DNA of 64,000 bases, from positions 1-64,000 of the forward strand of contig DLHT01000018.1 of the NCBI GenBank assembly GCA_002483365.1. The letters are read 5' to 3'. Origin of the DNA: Cellvibrio sp. UBA7661 (GTDB lineage: Bacteria > Pseudomonadota > Gammaproteobacteria > Pseudomonadales > Cellvibrionaceae). This document shows, piece after piece, positions 49,744 to 59,155 of this stretch; position 1 is the first letter of the stretch; each line of letters begins with the position of its first letter. The translations under genes and the position numbers were made by a program. The notes under the pieces were generated by a model that made no database searches, was not told the origin of the DNA, and saw nothing but the letters and a program-made list of their open reading frames with translations.

Positions 49744-52700
49744 ATGAACAGAGTTCATCAGAGTAATACCATTTCGTCTGTCTTCATGTCGTTTCTCCAT
49801 CTTGTGGGGGCGGTAGCAGTCATTTTTGGCTTGGCGGCCTGCGGGAAAACAGAACCTCCCCCGAGCACAGTGAAAAAAGAGCAGTCCACGCAAGAAACTG
49901 TTGTTGGAGCCAAAATACTGGTGTTCAGTAAAACAGCAGGTTGGCGTCATGATTCCATTCCTGCAGGCATTGAAGCCTTGCAGAAGCTGGCAGCTGAAAA
50001 TCAATTTACGGTTGTTGCGAGCGAAGATTCAAGTGTATTTACAGATGCTGAGCTCAGCCAATTCAATGCAATCATTTTCTTAAACACAACGCTCAATATT
50101 CTTGATGAGAATCAGGAATTGGCAATGGAGCGATACATTCAAGCAGGTGGTGGTTTTGTTGGGGTGCATGCCGCAGCAGATACGGAGTGGGAAGGTGACT
50201 GGTTTTGGTATCGCAACCTGGTGGGCGCTGTTTTTAAAAACCACCCGAATGAGCCAAGTAATGTGCAGGTGGCAACCGTCAATTTCACTGATAAAAAACA
50301 TCCTTCAACCGAAAAAATGCCAGATGCGTTTTCTATGGCAGATGAATGGTACAACTATCGCGATATGTATGAATTTATCAACGTCGTAGCCAAGGTTGAT
50401 GAATCTACTTATGTCGGCGGTGAGCATGATCACGATCATCCTATTTCCTGGTATCACGAATACGATGGTGGCCGTGCGTTTTATACTGGTATGGGACATT
50501 CAGCTGAGGTTTATTCCAATCCTGATTTCCTGAAACATTTGTTGGGTGGTATCACCTACGCAGTTGGTCTCAACCATCGCCCGGGTTTTACACCGCGTTT
50601 GGATTACTCCAAATCCCGTCCGGAAAATAATCGTTTCATTAAAAAAACCTTGGTTGAAAATTTGGATGAGCCAGTCAAGTTGGCATTTTTTCCTAATGGC
50701 GACGCTCTTATTGCATTGCGTCCGGGAAAATTCCAGCGTGTTGATTACAAAACCAATCAACTAAGCGATGCCGGAAAATTAGTGACTGCTTATGATAAAT
50801 ATCAGGAGTGGGGGCTTGTTGGTGTAGCGGTAGATCCTGAGTTTGCAACCACGCAAGCTATTTATGCAGCCTTCACTACAAAAGATGAAGCGGGAAATAT
50901 CTATCAGCGGTTGTCCCGTTTTTTGTGGCGCAATAATCAGGTAGATGCAGCGACAGAGCAAATGATCCTGCAGTATCAGATTGATAATAACTGCTGTCAC
51001 ACCGGTGGTGATTTACAGTTTGGCCAAAATGGCGAATTGTTTTTTTCAACGGGCGATAACACCAACCCACATGATCAAGATGGTTACGCTCCTGTAGATC
51101 TTCGCCCTGGTATGAAGAAAAATGATGGTATGCGCGGGCCCGGCAACACTCAGGATTTGCGCGGTAAAGTATTGCGCATCAAGCCGAAAGCAGAAGGCGG
51201 ATACGATATCCCGGAAGGGAACCTCTTCAGTGATGCTGCCCAAGGTCGCCCAGAAATTTACGTAATGGGTGCGCGTAACCCATACAGTATTACTTACGAT
51301 AAAAAAACCAGCACATTGTTTTATGGTGATGTCGGACCTGATGCAAGCAACGACTCTGAAGAAAAAGGTTCACGCGGTTACGATGAGGTTAACCGTGTAA
51401 CAGCGCCAGGAAATTTTGGTTGGCCGTTAGTTATTGGCCAAAATCGCCCATACAAACAATACGATTACGTCAATAAAAAAACGGGCGAGTTCGTTGATGT
51501 AAATGCCCCTGTTAATTATTCACCGAACAACACGGGTGCAAAACAATTGCCACCTGCACAACCGGCATTTATTGCATATCCTTATGGGATTTCCGATGTT
51601 TTCCCTGAATTGGGTACAGGTGGACGTACAGCATTGGTTGCCGATGTTTATCGTGCGAACGAGTATCCCGAATCAGTAAATCGCTATCCAGCGTATTACA
51701 ACGAAAAATTATTTATTGTTGAATTTATGCGCGCCTGGGTAAAAGCCGTAAGCTTCGATGCACAAGGGCGCATTCATAAGATTGAACCATTTGCACCGCA
51801 AATTAATTATGCATTACCGATTGATGCACGCTTCTCACCCGATGGCACTTTGTATGTGCTTGAATACGGTCTTTCGTGGTTCACCGGAAATCCAGATGCC
51901 CGTCTTGCCCGTATTGAATACGTAGGTGCAGGCAATCGTCCACCTATTGCAGAAATTGCTGTCAATAAAAGCCAGGCGGGAATTCCTGCTGCCATTCATG
52001 CATCAGCCAAAAAATCAGTCGACCTCGACAGCGATAAGATGGCTTATAAATGGGTATTGGGGTGTGCGGATAATAGTTGTCCACAACGGCAGTTGGGTGA
52101 CGCTACTGAAGTGAACTTATCGTTTGATAAGGCTGGAAAATACAATTTGGCATTAACCGTGACAGATGTTCATGGTGCAACTTCATCCACAAATACCCAA
52201 CTTGATATTGGCAATGAGCCTTCGCAGATCGAATTTTCGTTAAACCAAAACCAATCATTTTATTGGGCTGACACAAGCAAGCTGAACTACACCTTCACTG
52301 TTCAGGATCAAGAGGACGGTGCCGTTACCGAGGTCGACAACAGCAACCCGTTAATCACATTTGAATATATTTCACCGGTCAGTAAAAAAGGGCAGGGGCA
52401 TCAGGTTGTAGATGTTATCCAACAAGCAAAAGCATTGGTTGATGCGAATAATTGTCTTGGTTGCCATAAGGTAGATGAAAAGCTGGTTGGCCCGGCATTT
52501 CGCGATGTTGCCCGTAAATACCAAAATGACCCGAATGCAATTAAGTATTTGGTCAATAAACTTGCTAACGGCGGTGCCGGTGTTTGGGGTGAGATGAATA
52601 TGCCAGGCTTCTCTGGCTTGAGTGATGCAGATCGTACTGCGTTGGCGACTTATGTTTTGTCGCTGGCAGAAGATAACTCGCCTAAAGGTTTACCTTTATC

Positions 52701-53265
52701 TGGCGTAGTTGCGCTTGAATCCCATCAAAAAAATGTAACCGGCTTAACAGCGAATTCACCATACAGCAGTCTTGGAGATGCCTATAAATTCTCAGCCAGT
52801 TATACCGATAAAGTTGCTAATGGTATGCCGTCGATCCAAACGGTTCAGGAGTTCAAGTTAGTCCCTTATCGTTTTGATTTTGATAGTGTATTTAACCCTG
52901 ACCTGGCATCCAAAGGTGTAGCACAAGATACTTTCAGGGAGATTAAGACGATCAAGTTCAATGCGGATGATAATTGGGCTGGTTTTGCAATAGGCCGATA
53001 TGATTTGTCATCGGTGAAGTCATTAAAAATTGGGGCACTCTTTTTCAAAGAGCCAACCAAATGGTTAATTGAAGTTCGCCGCGCAAATGCACAAGGTGAC
53101 GTATTGGCGGAGGGTGTACTGACTCCCCAAGAGCTTAAAACCTACGGCCGTACAGAGATTGTATTAAAAGAGTCTACAGGCTTCTTTGATCTGTATATCC
53201 AGGTGAAGCCCGAACAAAAAACGTCTGCTGAGTTGCGTTTGCAAGATATTAGTTTTGAAAAATAA
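49744..53265 (+). CDS. ThuA / sorbosone dehydrogenase / PKD / cytochrome c fusion lipoprotein
   Basis: A 1173-residue lipoprotein (lipobox LAAC, C33). Domains: ThuA-like (about 55-275; LVFSKTAGWRHDSIPAGIEA, GGGFVGVHAAADTEW, WYHEYDGGRAFYTGMGH), a six-bladed glucose/sorbosone dehydrogenase-like propeller (about 290-715; NNCCHTGGDLQFGQNGELFF, ARNPYSITYD), a PKD-like Ig domain (about 725-830), a c-type cytochrome with C904-x2-C907-H908 (CLGCHKVDEKLVGPAF) and MNMPGF as likely Met ligand, and a C-terminal beta domain (about 1010-1173). It would oxidise a sugar outside the inner membrane and pass electrons to its own haem. I chose the ATG at 49744 after AAAGGG; the upstream frame from 49642 has no signal. 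Monocistronic. Confidence 0.9.
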   Translation: MNRVHQSNTISSVFMSFLHLVGAVAVIFGLAACGKTEPPPSTVKKEQSTQETVVGAKILVFSKTAGWRHDSIPAGIEALQKLAAENQFTVVASEDSSVFTDAELSQFNAIIFLNTTLNILDENQELAMERYIQAGGGFVGVHAAADTEWEGDWFWYRNLVGAVFKNHPNEPSNVQVATVNFTDKKHPSTEKMPDAFSMADEWYNYRDMYEFINVVAKVDESTYVGGEHDHDHPISWYHEYDGGRAFYTGMGHSAEVYSNPDFLKHLLGGITYAVGLNHRPGFTPRLDYSKSRPENNRFIKKTLVENLDEPVKLAFFPNGDALIALRPGKFQRVDYKTNQLSDAGKLVTAYDKYQEWGLVGVAVDPEFATTQAIYAAFTTKDEAGNIYQRLSRFLWRNNQVDAATEQMILQYQIDNNCCHTGGDLQFGQNGELFFSTGDNTNPHDQDGYAPVDLRPGMKKNDGMRGPGNTQDLRGKVLRIKPKAEGGYDIPEGNLFSDAAQGRPEIYVMGARNPYSITYDKKTSTLFYGDVGPDASNDSEEKGSRGYDEVNRVTAPGNFGWPLVIGQNRPYKQYDYVNKKTGEFVDVNAPVNYSPNNTGAKQLPPAQPAFIAYPYGISDVFPELGTGGRTALVADVYRANEYPESVNRYPAYYNEKLFIVEFMRAWVKAVSFDAQGRIHKIEPFAPQINYALPIDARFSPDGTLYVLEYGLSWFTGNPDARLARIEYVGAGNRPPIAEIAVNKSQAGIPAAIHASAKKSVDLDSDKMAYKWVLGCADNSCPQRQLGDATEVNLSFDKAGKYNLALTVTDVHGATSSTNTQLDIGNEPSQIEFSLNQNQSFYWADTSKLNYTFTVQDQEDGAVTEVDNSNPLITFEYISPVSKKGQGHQVVDVIQQAKALVDANNCLGCHKVDEKLVGPAFRDVARKYQNDPNAIKYLVNKLANGGAGVWGEMNMPGFSGLSDADRTALATYVLSLAEDNSPKGLPLSGVVALESHQKNVTGLTANSPYSSLGDAYKFSASYTDKVANGMPSIQTVQEFKLVPYRFDFDSVFNPDLASKGVAQDTFREIKTIKFNADDNWAGFAIGRYDLSSVKSLKIGALFFKEPTKWLIEVRRANAQGDVLAEGVLTPQELKTYGRTEIVLKESTGFFDLYIQVKPEQKTSAELRLQDISFEK

Positions 53266-53300
53266 AACTGGTATCTATAGATAATTACTGTTGAAAAAAT

Positions 53301-53328
53301 AAAAAAACCACGCTTGCGTGGTTTTTTT
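53301..53328. terminator. Bidirectional terminator
   Basis: AAAACCACGC and GCGTGGTTTT pair around TT, with seven A on one side and seven T on the other. It can serve both the ThuA fusion gene (plus) and the diguanylate cyclase gene (minus). Confidence 0.95.
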
Positions 53329-53372
53329 ATTGAAAGTTTTTTGTTGTTTTTTATGGTTGTTGAATCGTGAGT

Positions 53373-54308
53373 TTATGAGTTTACCGCTGTAATTGCATCT
53401 GCACTGACGACACAGTTTCGGCCTGATTTTTTTGCCAGATATAATGCATTATCAGCTCGTTCAAAAAATTCATTAACGTGTTCTTTGGGAGATCCCTGGT
53501 AAGTGGCGATGCCAACGCTGATGGTCATATTGAGCATTTTGCCATTGTGTGAAATAGGTGTTTCGGCAATTTGCTGACGAATGCGCTCGGCAATAATTTT
53601 GGCTCCTTCGGAGTCTGTTTTTCCAAGTACAACTACAAATTCTTCGCCGCCATAACGGAAGGTGATATCACTGCCACGACATACGGATTGGATGGTTTTG
53701 GCTATTTCGCGGAGCACCATGTCACCGCGATTATGTCCGTATTCATCGTTAATTTTTTTGAAAAAATCAACATCGATGATTAACAAGGATAATGGCGTTT
53801 TGTGGCGTTCTGCCATTTGCAACTCACGGCGCAAGGCGGTATCCAAAGCGGCGCGATTACCCAACATAGTAAGCGGATCAAGCAGGGCAAGGCGCATGGC
53901 CGTTTGGTAGCGGATTGAGTTGCGCAGTGGGTAAATCAGCGAGCTTAGTAAAAACTCCAGCGTAATTAATTCAGCTTCAACAAAGCGTTTACTGCGACTA
54001 AAAATGATTTCACCCAGATAGCCTTCATCGGTAGTCAAACGATAATCGCAGTGATGCAGGCATTCACGGCCCACTTTTAAGACATTGCTACCGTCACTGA
54101 ACTTAAAAACCAGACCAGATACATTGACCAAGGATTGGATGTGTTTGTAAAACAGATTGAGGATTTCCCCGGTGTCCAGGCTCATTTGTAACGCCTGGGA
54201 CAGGCGTACCCGAGTGCTGAGCTCCTGTTCAGGTGTCAGGGGGATGAGAGGAATGTTGGCTGCGCCATTTACCTGATGGGAATTAGTCACCAGAGTCATG
54301 TCCCGCAT
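53373..54308 (-). CDS. Diguanylate cyclase (GAF-like/GGEEF)
   Basis: A 311-residue soluble protein. The N-terminal half (about 30-135) looks like a GAF-type sensor (LSQALQMSLDTGEILNLFYK, LVFKFSDGSNVLKVGRECLH). The GGDEF domain (about 140-305) has LALLDPLTMLGNRAALDTAL, LLIIDVDFFKKINDEYGHNR and the active GGEEF. The inhibitory RxxD is RGSD, five residues before GGEEF, so it should be product-inhibited. All catalytic residues look intact, so c-di-GMP synthesis is expected. An inverted repeat (CGCCTAATT, 54341-54349 and 54363-54371) lies just upstream. Confidence 0.92.
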   Translation of the reverse strand: MRDMTLVTNSHQVNGAANIPLIPLTPEQELSTRVRLSQALQMSLDTGEILNLFYKHIQSLVNVSGLVFKFSDGSNVLKVGRECLHHCDYRLTTDEGYLGEIIFSRSKRFVEAELITLEFLLSSLIYPLRNSIRYQTAMRLALLDPLTMLGNRAALDTALRRELQMAERHKTPLSLLIIDVDFFKKINDEYGHNRGDMVLREIAKTIQSVCRGSDITFRYGGEEFVVVLGKTDSEGAKIIAERIRQQIAETPISHNGKMLNMTISVGIATYQGSPKEHVNEFFERADNALYLAKKSGRNCVVSADAITAVNS

Positions 54309-54531
54309 ATTCTTTACCTGTCACGTTAAAAGTTATTCGTCGCCTAATTGCCGTTTTTGAATAATTAGGCGCCAGTGAAAGGTGTTTAGCGAAATTCATG
54401 CCATTCGATTTTTATAATTTTATTTCCATTAAAATCAAATAGTTGGCGGGTTCTGCGGATGTTGGGCGGCAGTGTTATCGTCAGGAAGTCAACAGGTTGA
54501 ATGCGGTAAAGCGGAAATCTTTTGCCGCCAG

Positions 54532-55926
54532 TCAAAAGTTTGTCGGCAAAAGTATGCAGAGACACAGACCGCCAGTGGGGCGGTTTTCTGCCCAGATCCG
54601 GCCTTTGTGTAGGGACACGCTTCGATGGGCAATAGCGAGCCCGAGACCGTAACCACCGCTCTCGCGTGTACGTGCCTGATCGGTGCGGAAGAAAGGTTGG
54701 AATATATCGGCAAGAGTATCTTCAGGTACACCAGGCCCCTGATCCATGATGTCTATCCGGTAGTGTTCGCCATCACCGGTTTTATCCAATTGGATGCAGA
54801 TTTCGGAGTTGTGGGGTGTGTAAAGTATTGCATTGCGCAATGTGTTTTCAAAAACGCCTAACAGCATGTTCCCATGGGTTGAAACAAGTGCTTCTTCCAA
54901 TGGGGATTTGAAACGGATATTGATATTTTTGTCGTAGGCATCCTGTTGGTAGTTATCCATCAGGGTTTGCAACATGCTGACCAAATCCACGACATCATCC
55001 AGTACCCAGCTATCTTGACCTTGTACGGGTAAAGTCAAAATTTCGGTGATGATGTCATTGAGATAATCTGCCGCCTGTTTGATGCGTGCCAATTCATTAT
55101 CTACTACACCATTACTGCGTTGACGAGCCAATGCAAGCGCAATTTGCAGTCGCGCCAAAGGGGTCCGTAACTCATGCGAAACGTCTTTAATCAGGCGTTT
55201 CTGTTCTTGCATCGATTTTTCCAGCCGCTCAGTCATGTGATCAAAATCACGGCCAAGTGCAGCAATTTCATCGTTGCGCCCGCGGAATTGTTCACTGATG
55301 CGCACACTTAAATCACCGCGCGCAATTTGCTGGGTGGCCTTTTGCAGTGTGTTGATACTGCGGGTGAAATGACGTGCAAGAAAAAAACAGGCAGATCCAC
55401 TGACTAATATTGATACCAGTAATAATGGCCAAATGTTATCGAGGAAAAGCTCCCAAATAATATCCCGATCCTGGCCTTCATCGCGTCCTGCAGAAATAGT
55501 AATTAATTTCACACTATTGCCATCACTTAACGTGATGTAGCGCCCGAATAATTTACGGTTGCGGTCTTGAACCTTATCGAAGGGGTGTTTGAACGTGAGT
55601 CGCGGTGCGAGAAACATGACTCCCGGTGGTAGTGGACGATCAAGCAGGTCACGGTTTTCCTTATCGATAACGTACACAAACCGCGTTGACCAGGCAGGCA
55701 TTGCGCGCAAGTCCTGAATCAATTGTTGGGTATTGCGGTTGACCGCATTACCCACCATTTGGAAGAGCAAACGTTTTGCAGGATCATCATCATTGGTCAT
55801 GCTGCTATGTTGCAGATTGCCATCTGGCGTCATGTCGAACCAATGCACAACAATATTGGTGCCGATAATAATCGCCACCGTAATCAACCAAAATGTAAGA
55901 AATATTTTTAAATAAAGGCGTGTCAT
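54532..55926 (-). CDS. CpxA-like sensor histidine kinase
   Basis: A 464-residue membrane kinase. Two helices (about 8-28 and 168-188) enclose a periplasmic sensor of about 140 residues. HAMP follows (about 190-245), then HisKA with DVSHELRTPLARLQIALALA and HATPase with TLRNAILYTP, DQGPGVP and GYGLGLAIA. All motifs are intact. It resembles CpxA/RstB-type kinases for envelope stress. The start codon overlaps the stop of the upstream regulator gene by one base, so they are translationally coupled. The divergent CpxP-like gene supports the Cpx reading. Confidence 0.85.
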   Translation of the reverse strand: MTRLYLKIFLTFWLITVAIIIGTNIVVHWFDMTPDGNLQHSSMTNDDDPAKRLLFQMVGNAVNRNTQQLIQDLRAMPAWSTRFVYVIDKENRDLLDRPLPPGVMFLAPRLTFKHPFDKVQDRNRKLFGRYITLSDGNSVKLITISAGRDEGQDRDIIWELFLDNIWPLLLVSILVSGSACFFLARHFTRSINTLQKATQQIARGDLSVRISEQFRGRNDEIAALGRDFDHMTERLEKSMQEQKRLIKDVSHELRTPLARLQIALALARQRSNGVVDNELARIKQAADYLNDIITEILTLPVQGQDSWVLDDVVDLVSMLQTLMDNYQQDAYDKNINIRFKSPLEEALVSTHGNMLLGVFENTLRNAILYTPHNSEICIQLDKTGDGEHYRIDIMDQGPGVPEDTLADIFQPFFRTDQARTRESGGYGLGLAIAHRSVSLHKGRIWAENRPTGGLCLCILLPTNF

Positions 55927-56633
55927 TAATTTACAGGATCATCATCGTTCATCGTTAACATGTACCCGGCACCGCGTACATTGATGATCAGATCCTTTGA
56001 TGAGCCTGCAGCAGTAATTTTTTTGCGGATGTTGCTCACATGTACGTCGATGCTGCGATCGTAAGGAGTTAGCTTGCGGTTAAGCGCTTGTTCGGTCATG
56101 TCATCTTTGCTAATGACCTGTCCGGCGCGACGTACCAATATTTCCAAAACACTGAATTCAGTTCCGGTGAGGGCGACTTCCTGATTATCCCAGGTTGTTG
56201 TACGTGTTCCCAAATGCAGTGACAACTTTCCGGAAGTCAGACGCTCAACGCTATTGGGCGATGCTTCTTTGTGGTTTGCGCGACGCAAGATAGCGCGAAT
56301 GCGTGCAACTAACTCGCGTGGGTCACAGGGTTTGGATAAATAATCATCGGCACCGATTTCCAAGCCGATAACACGGTCAACAGTGTCACCTTTAGCTGTG
56401 AGCATAATCACCGGTGTCTGATTGTGCTGGCGCAAATTTTTCAACACATCAAATCCATTGCGCACGGGCAGCATCACATCAAGCACGATAACGGAATAGG
56501 GATGTTTCAATGCAAGATCAAGAGCCGTTTGACCATCAAAAGCGGTATCTACCGAGAAACTTTCAGTTTGGAGGTATTCGGTCAGTAATTGACTGAGTTC
56601 TTTGTCGTCGTCGATGAGTAGAACTTTAAGCAT
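55926..56633 (-). CDS. CpxR-like response regulator
   Basis: A 235-residue OmpR/PhoB-type regulator. The receiver (about 1-115) has LLIDDDKELSQLLTEYLQTE, the acceptor Asp in IVLDVMLPVRNGFD, and KPCDPRELVARIRAILRRAN. The winged-helix DNA-binding domain (about 135-228) has LTGTEFSVLEILVRRAGQVI and RSIDVHVSNIRKKI followed by the GAGYML end. It stands first in the operon with the kinase. The 186-bp gap to the divergent cpxP-like gene would hold the shared control region; I could not find a clear GTAAA-N5-GTAAA CpxR box there. Confidence 0.88.
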   Translation of the reverse strand: MLKVLLIDDDKELSQLLTEYLQTESFSVDTAFDGQTALDLALKHPYSVIVLDVMLPVRNGFDVLKNLRQHNQTPVIMLTAKGDTVDRVIGLEIGADDYLSKPCDPRELVARIRAILRRANHKEASPNSVERLTSGKLSLHLGTRTTTWDNQEVALTGTEFSVLEILVRRAGQVISKDDMTEQALNRKLTPYDRSIDVHVSNIRKKITAAGSSKDLIINVRGAGYMLTMNDDDPVN

Positions 56634-56819
56634 GGTCGTATCTAATCCCCTGTTGGAAGGCGCTGAGTGTGCACCAGGCCTTGTTGAGAGTCATGATTCT
56701 TTGGAATTCATTAACCAATCTTAACATTATCCGCACCATAATGGATTCACAGGCTCGGATACAGGCTGCCGGGCATGAGAGCTGAATCAGCCTGACCATA
56801 CTGCCAGAGGAATATTGTT

Positions 56820-57326
56820 ATGAAAGCGATCAGATTATTGTCTGTTGGGGTCATCCTGTTGAGTGCAGCCAGTGTAATGCCGGCTATGGCGGGGGACTCG
56901 GGAAAGCGTTGTGATGTTAAGCATCATATCGGCCAGTGGGGTGGGCATGACGGTATGGGAGAGCGCGAGTTGCGCCACCTTGGGCATGCATTGGATTTGA
57001 CTGATGAACAAAAGGCAACACTTGCAAGCCAGCGTGACGCCAACAAAGCAGCGCGCGAAGCACTTCACTCCAGGTTGTCTGGTGCGCGTACGGCATTGGC
57101 AACAGCTGTAGAAGCTGGCGCGAATGAAGCGGAGTTAACGGCATTGGCAGATACTTTGGGCAAATTACAAGCTGAACAAGTGCTTGCAAGTCTTAAAGCG
57201 CGCCAGGCGTTTCTCGCTGTACTGACAGATGAGCAAAAGACAAAAATGACCGAGCTCAAGTCCAAGCGTATGGAGCGTAAAAAAGAACATAAATCGGAGC
57301 GCAGAGAAACCCAATCATCATCGTGA
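56820..57326 (+). CDS. CpxP/Spy-like periplasmic protein
   Basis: A 168-residue protein with a signal peptide ending MPAMA|GDSG (about residue 24). The mature part is helical and has two LTxxQ motifs, LTDEQKATLASQRDANKAA and LTDEQKTKMTELKSKRMER, the hallmark of CpxP/Spy/CnrX-type proteins that bind misfolded proteins and sense metals or envelope damage. A His-rich start (HHIGQWGGHDG) may bind metal. The C-terminal end is very basic and Glu-rich. It is divergent from the regulator-kinase pair, like cpxP and cpxRA in enterics. Confidence 0.83.
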   Translation: MKAIRLLSVGVILLSAASVMPAMAGDSGKRCDVKHHIGQWGGHDGMGERELRHLGHALDLTDEQKATLASQRDANKAAREALHSRLSGARTALATAVEAGANEAELTALADTLGKLQAEQVLASLKARQAFLAVLTDEQKTKMTELKSKRMERKKEHKSERRETQSSS

Positions 57327-57350
57327 ATATGGATTCCCTCTTGTTTGACT

Positions 57351-57376
57351 AAAACCCCGCTTGGCGGGGTTTTTTG
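57351..57376 (+). terminator. Intrinsic terminator after the CpxP-like gene
   Basis: AAAACCCCGC and GCGGGGTTTT pair around a short TTG loop and run on into T residues. Confidence 0.95.
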
Positions 57377-57513
57377 TTAGTGGATCATGGATTAGATCTA
57401 ATTTCCGGATGGGATCCGTATCGGGCTTGCTTGTGTAAGACATTCTTGGGAAAATTCGCGCCGTTTTTAGCGATCCTGCTATTTCCCGTTTACTCCTGCT
57501 TCCCGAGGTTATC

Positions 57514-58059
57514 GTGGCACAGATAGGTCTGTTTTTTGGTAGTGACGAAGGTAATACCGAGCGCGTTGCTTATCGCATCCAAAATCGTTTTGGTGCCGAT
57601 GTTGTTGACGTTCGCGATATCAGTGATGCTACACAATTGGATTTTGCCAATTACGACAAAATTATTTTGGGAATTCCCACATGGGATTTCGGCCAGATCC
57701 AATCGGATTGGGAAGAGTTTTGGGATGATATTGCTGCGGTAGATTTTTCTGGCAAGCAAGTTGCGTTATTTGGTCTGGGTGACCAATTTGGATACGGTGA
57801 TTATTTCCTTGATGCAATGGGAATGCTGCATGATGTGATTATCCAGTCCGGCCCTGAAATAGTAGGGCATTGGCCAACGGATGGTTACGAATTTGAAGCA
57901 TCAAAAGCAGAAATTCCCGGTGCAGGTCATTTTGTTGGTTTGGCATTGGATGAAGATCAGCAAGAAAATTTGACGGCTGACCGCTTGAACCGTTGGTGCA
58001 CTCAGGTTCATGTTGAATTCGGTTTGGATTCACCGCTAAATCTACTGGATGACAATTGA
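57514..58059 (+). CDS. Flavodoxin
   Basis: A 181-residue long-chain flavodoxin. The FMN phosphate loop is FFGSDEGNTERVA (about 7-19), the isoalloxazine loops are IPTWDFGQIQSDW (about residue 55) and LGDQFGYGDYF (about residue 90). It carries single electrons to enzymes such as radical-SAM proteins or biotin synthase; partner unknown. The start is a GTG at 57514, preceded by GAGG; no ATG in a better place. Short acidic C-terminal tail LNLLDDN. Flanked by terminators on both sides. Confidence 0.94.
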   Translation: MAQIGLFFGSDEGNTERVAYRIQNRFGADVVDVRDISDATQLDFANYDKIILGIPTWDFGQIQSDWEEFWDDIAAVDFSGKQVALFGLGDQFGYGDYFLDAMGMLHDVIIQSGPEIVGHWPTDGYEFEASKAEIPGAGHFVGLALDEDQQENLTADRLNRWCTQVHVEFGLDSPLNLLDDN

Positions 58060-58089
58060 TTTCAAAGCGGTATTCCGCTGGGTAATTAA

Positions 58090-58122
58090 AAAATAAAGGA
58101 CGCATATGCGTCCTTTATTTTT
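58090..58122. terminator. Bidirectional terminator
   Basis: AAATAAAGGACGCAT and ATGCGTCCTTTATTT form one near-continuous palindrome with T runs on both strands. It serves the flavodoxin gene (plus) and cmoB (minus). Confidence 0.9.
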
Positions 58123-58149
58123 AAACCGTTTTTTATTGCAAGAGCGTCA

Positions 58150-59127
58150 TCAGGCTTCTGCCACGAAAACGGCGCGAATAGGGGCAGGGTGTCCTTCAGC
58201 CGTCAAAGCAGGATTGTCAGGGTGTAAAAATTCGGGCAGGGAGTGAAAACGCATCCATTCTGTGGAGCGTTGTTCTTCTGTGGTGGTGGGGCACACATCG
58301 ACAACACGTGGATTATTAAATCCCATCTTGCGCAGCCATGACAGCATGGTTGCGCAGCTTGGTAAAAACCACACATTATTCATCATGCCATAGCGCCCCT
58401 CGGGTACTAATACATCCCCAAGCTCGCCTTCAATCACCAATGTCTCTAGCACAAGTTGTCCGCCGGGGCGCAGGGTATTTTTTAACTCCAGTAAATGATC
58501 CATTGGCGAACGACGATGATAAAAAACGCCCATTGAAAATACCGTATCAAATGCTTGTAGCTTTTCTGGTAAATCTTCGATGCCAAGTGGTAATACATCC
58601 ACAGGATAATTGGCGCCAGCAAAATGTTTCACCATATGAAATTGCACAATAAAGCGTGGCGATGGATCTATTCCAATAACGCGCTTTGCACCTTCCCCTA
58701 ACATGCGCCAGCAGTGATAACCATTGCCGCAGCCTACATCAAGAATTAGCCGATCTTTTAATGGTGCGAGGTGAGGAAGAACCCGATCCCATTTCCAATC
58801 AGAGCGCCATTCGGTATCGATATGGATATCATGAATGAAATAAGGACCTTTGCGCCACGGAATGAGTTCCTGCAACGCTGTGCGAATGTCATTGCGTGTG
58901 GCTTCATCGCAATCGTTACTAGAGCCAATTTGTACGCGTTGTGATAATTCAATCTGACTGGCAACAATACTGGGGAGTTTTGCCAGTGAGGCTTTCCAGT
59001 CAGCCAGGTCACCGTAACGTTTTTCACATAATCCGGCTGTGATCTGTTCGGGAAGTTTTTCTGCCCATGCGGCGAGGGGGGAGTCTTTTAATGCAAGTAA
59101 TAAAGTGTCGTAATTAATAGAGGTCAC
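58150..59127 (-). CDS. cmoB: tRNA U34 carboxymethyltransferase CmoB
   Basis: CmoB uses carboxy-SAM, made by CmoA, to turn 5-hydroxyuridine at position 34 of tRNAs into 5-oxyacetyluridine. The signature ELIPWRKGPYFIHDIHIDTE is followed by WRSDWKWDRVLPHL, the SAM loop LDVGCGNGYHCWRML, FDTVFSMGVFYHRRSPMDHL and VDVCPTTTEEQRSTEWM. From the GTG at 59127 it is 325 residues, matching E. coli (323). A start at 59169 would add 14 residues and overlap cmoA; it cannot be excluded. Operon with cmoA. Confidence 0.95.
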   Translation of the reverse strand: MTSINYDTLLLALKDSPLAAWAEKLPEQITAGLCEKRYGDLADWKASLAKLPSIVASQIELSQRVQIGSSNDCDEATRNDIRTALQELIPWRKGPYFIHDIHIDTEWRSDWKWDRVLPHLAPLKDRLILDVGCGNGYHCWRMLGEGAKRVIGIDPSPRFIVQFHMVKHFAGANYPVDVLPLGIEDLPEKLQAFDTVFSMGVFYHRRSPMDHLLELKNTLRPGGQLVLETLVIEGELGDVLVPEGRYGMMNNVWFLPSCATMLSWLRKMGFNNPRVVDVCPTTTEEQRSTEWMRFHSLPEFLHPDNPALTAEGHPAPIRAVFVAEA

Positions 59128-59155
59128 TTGGTGTCTTCTGTAACATTGTTGATAA

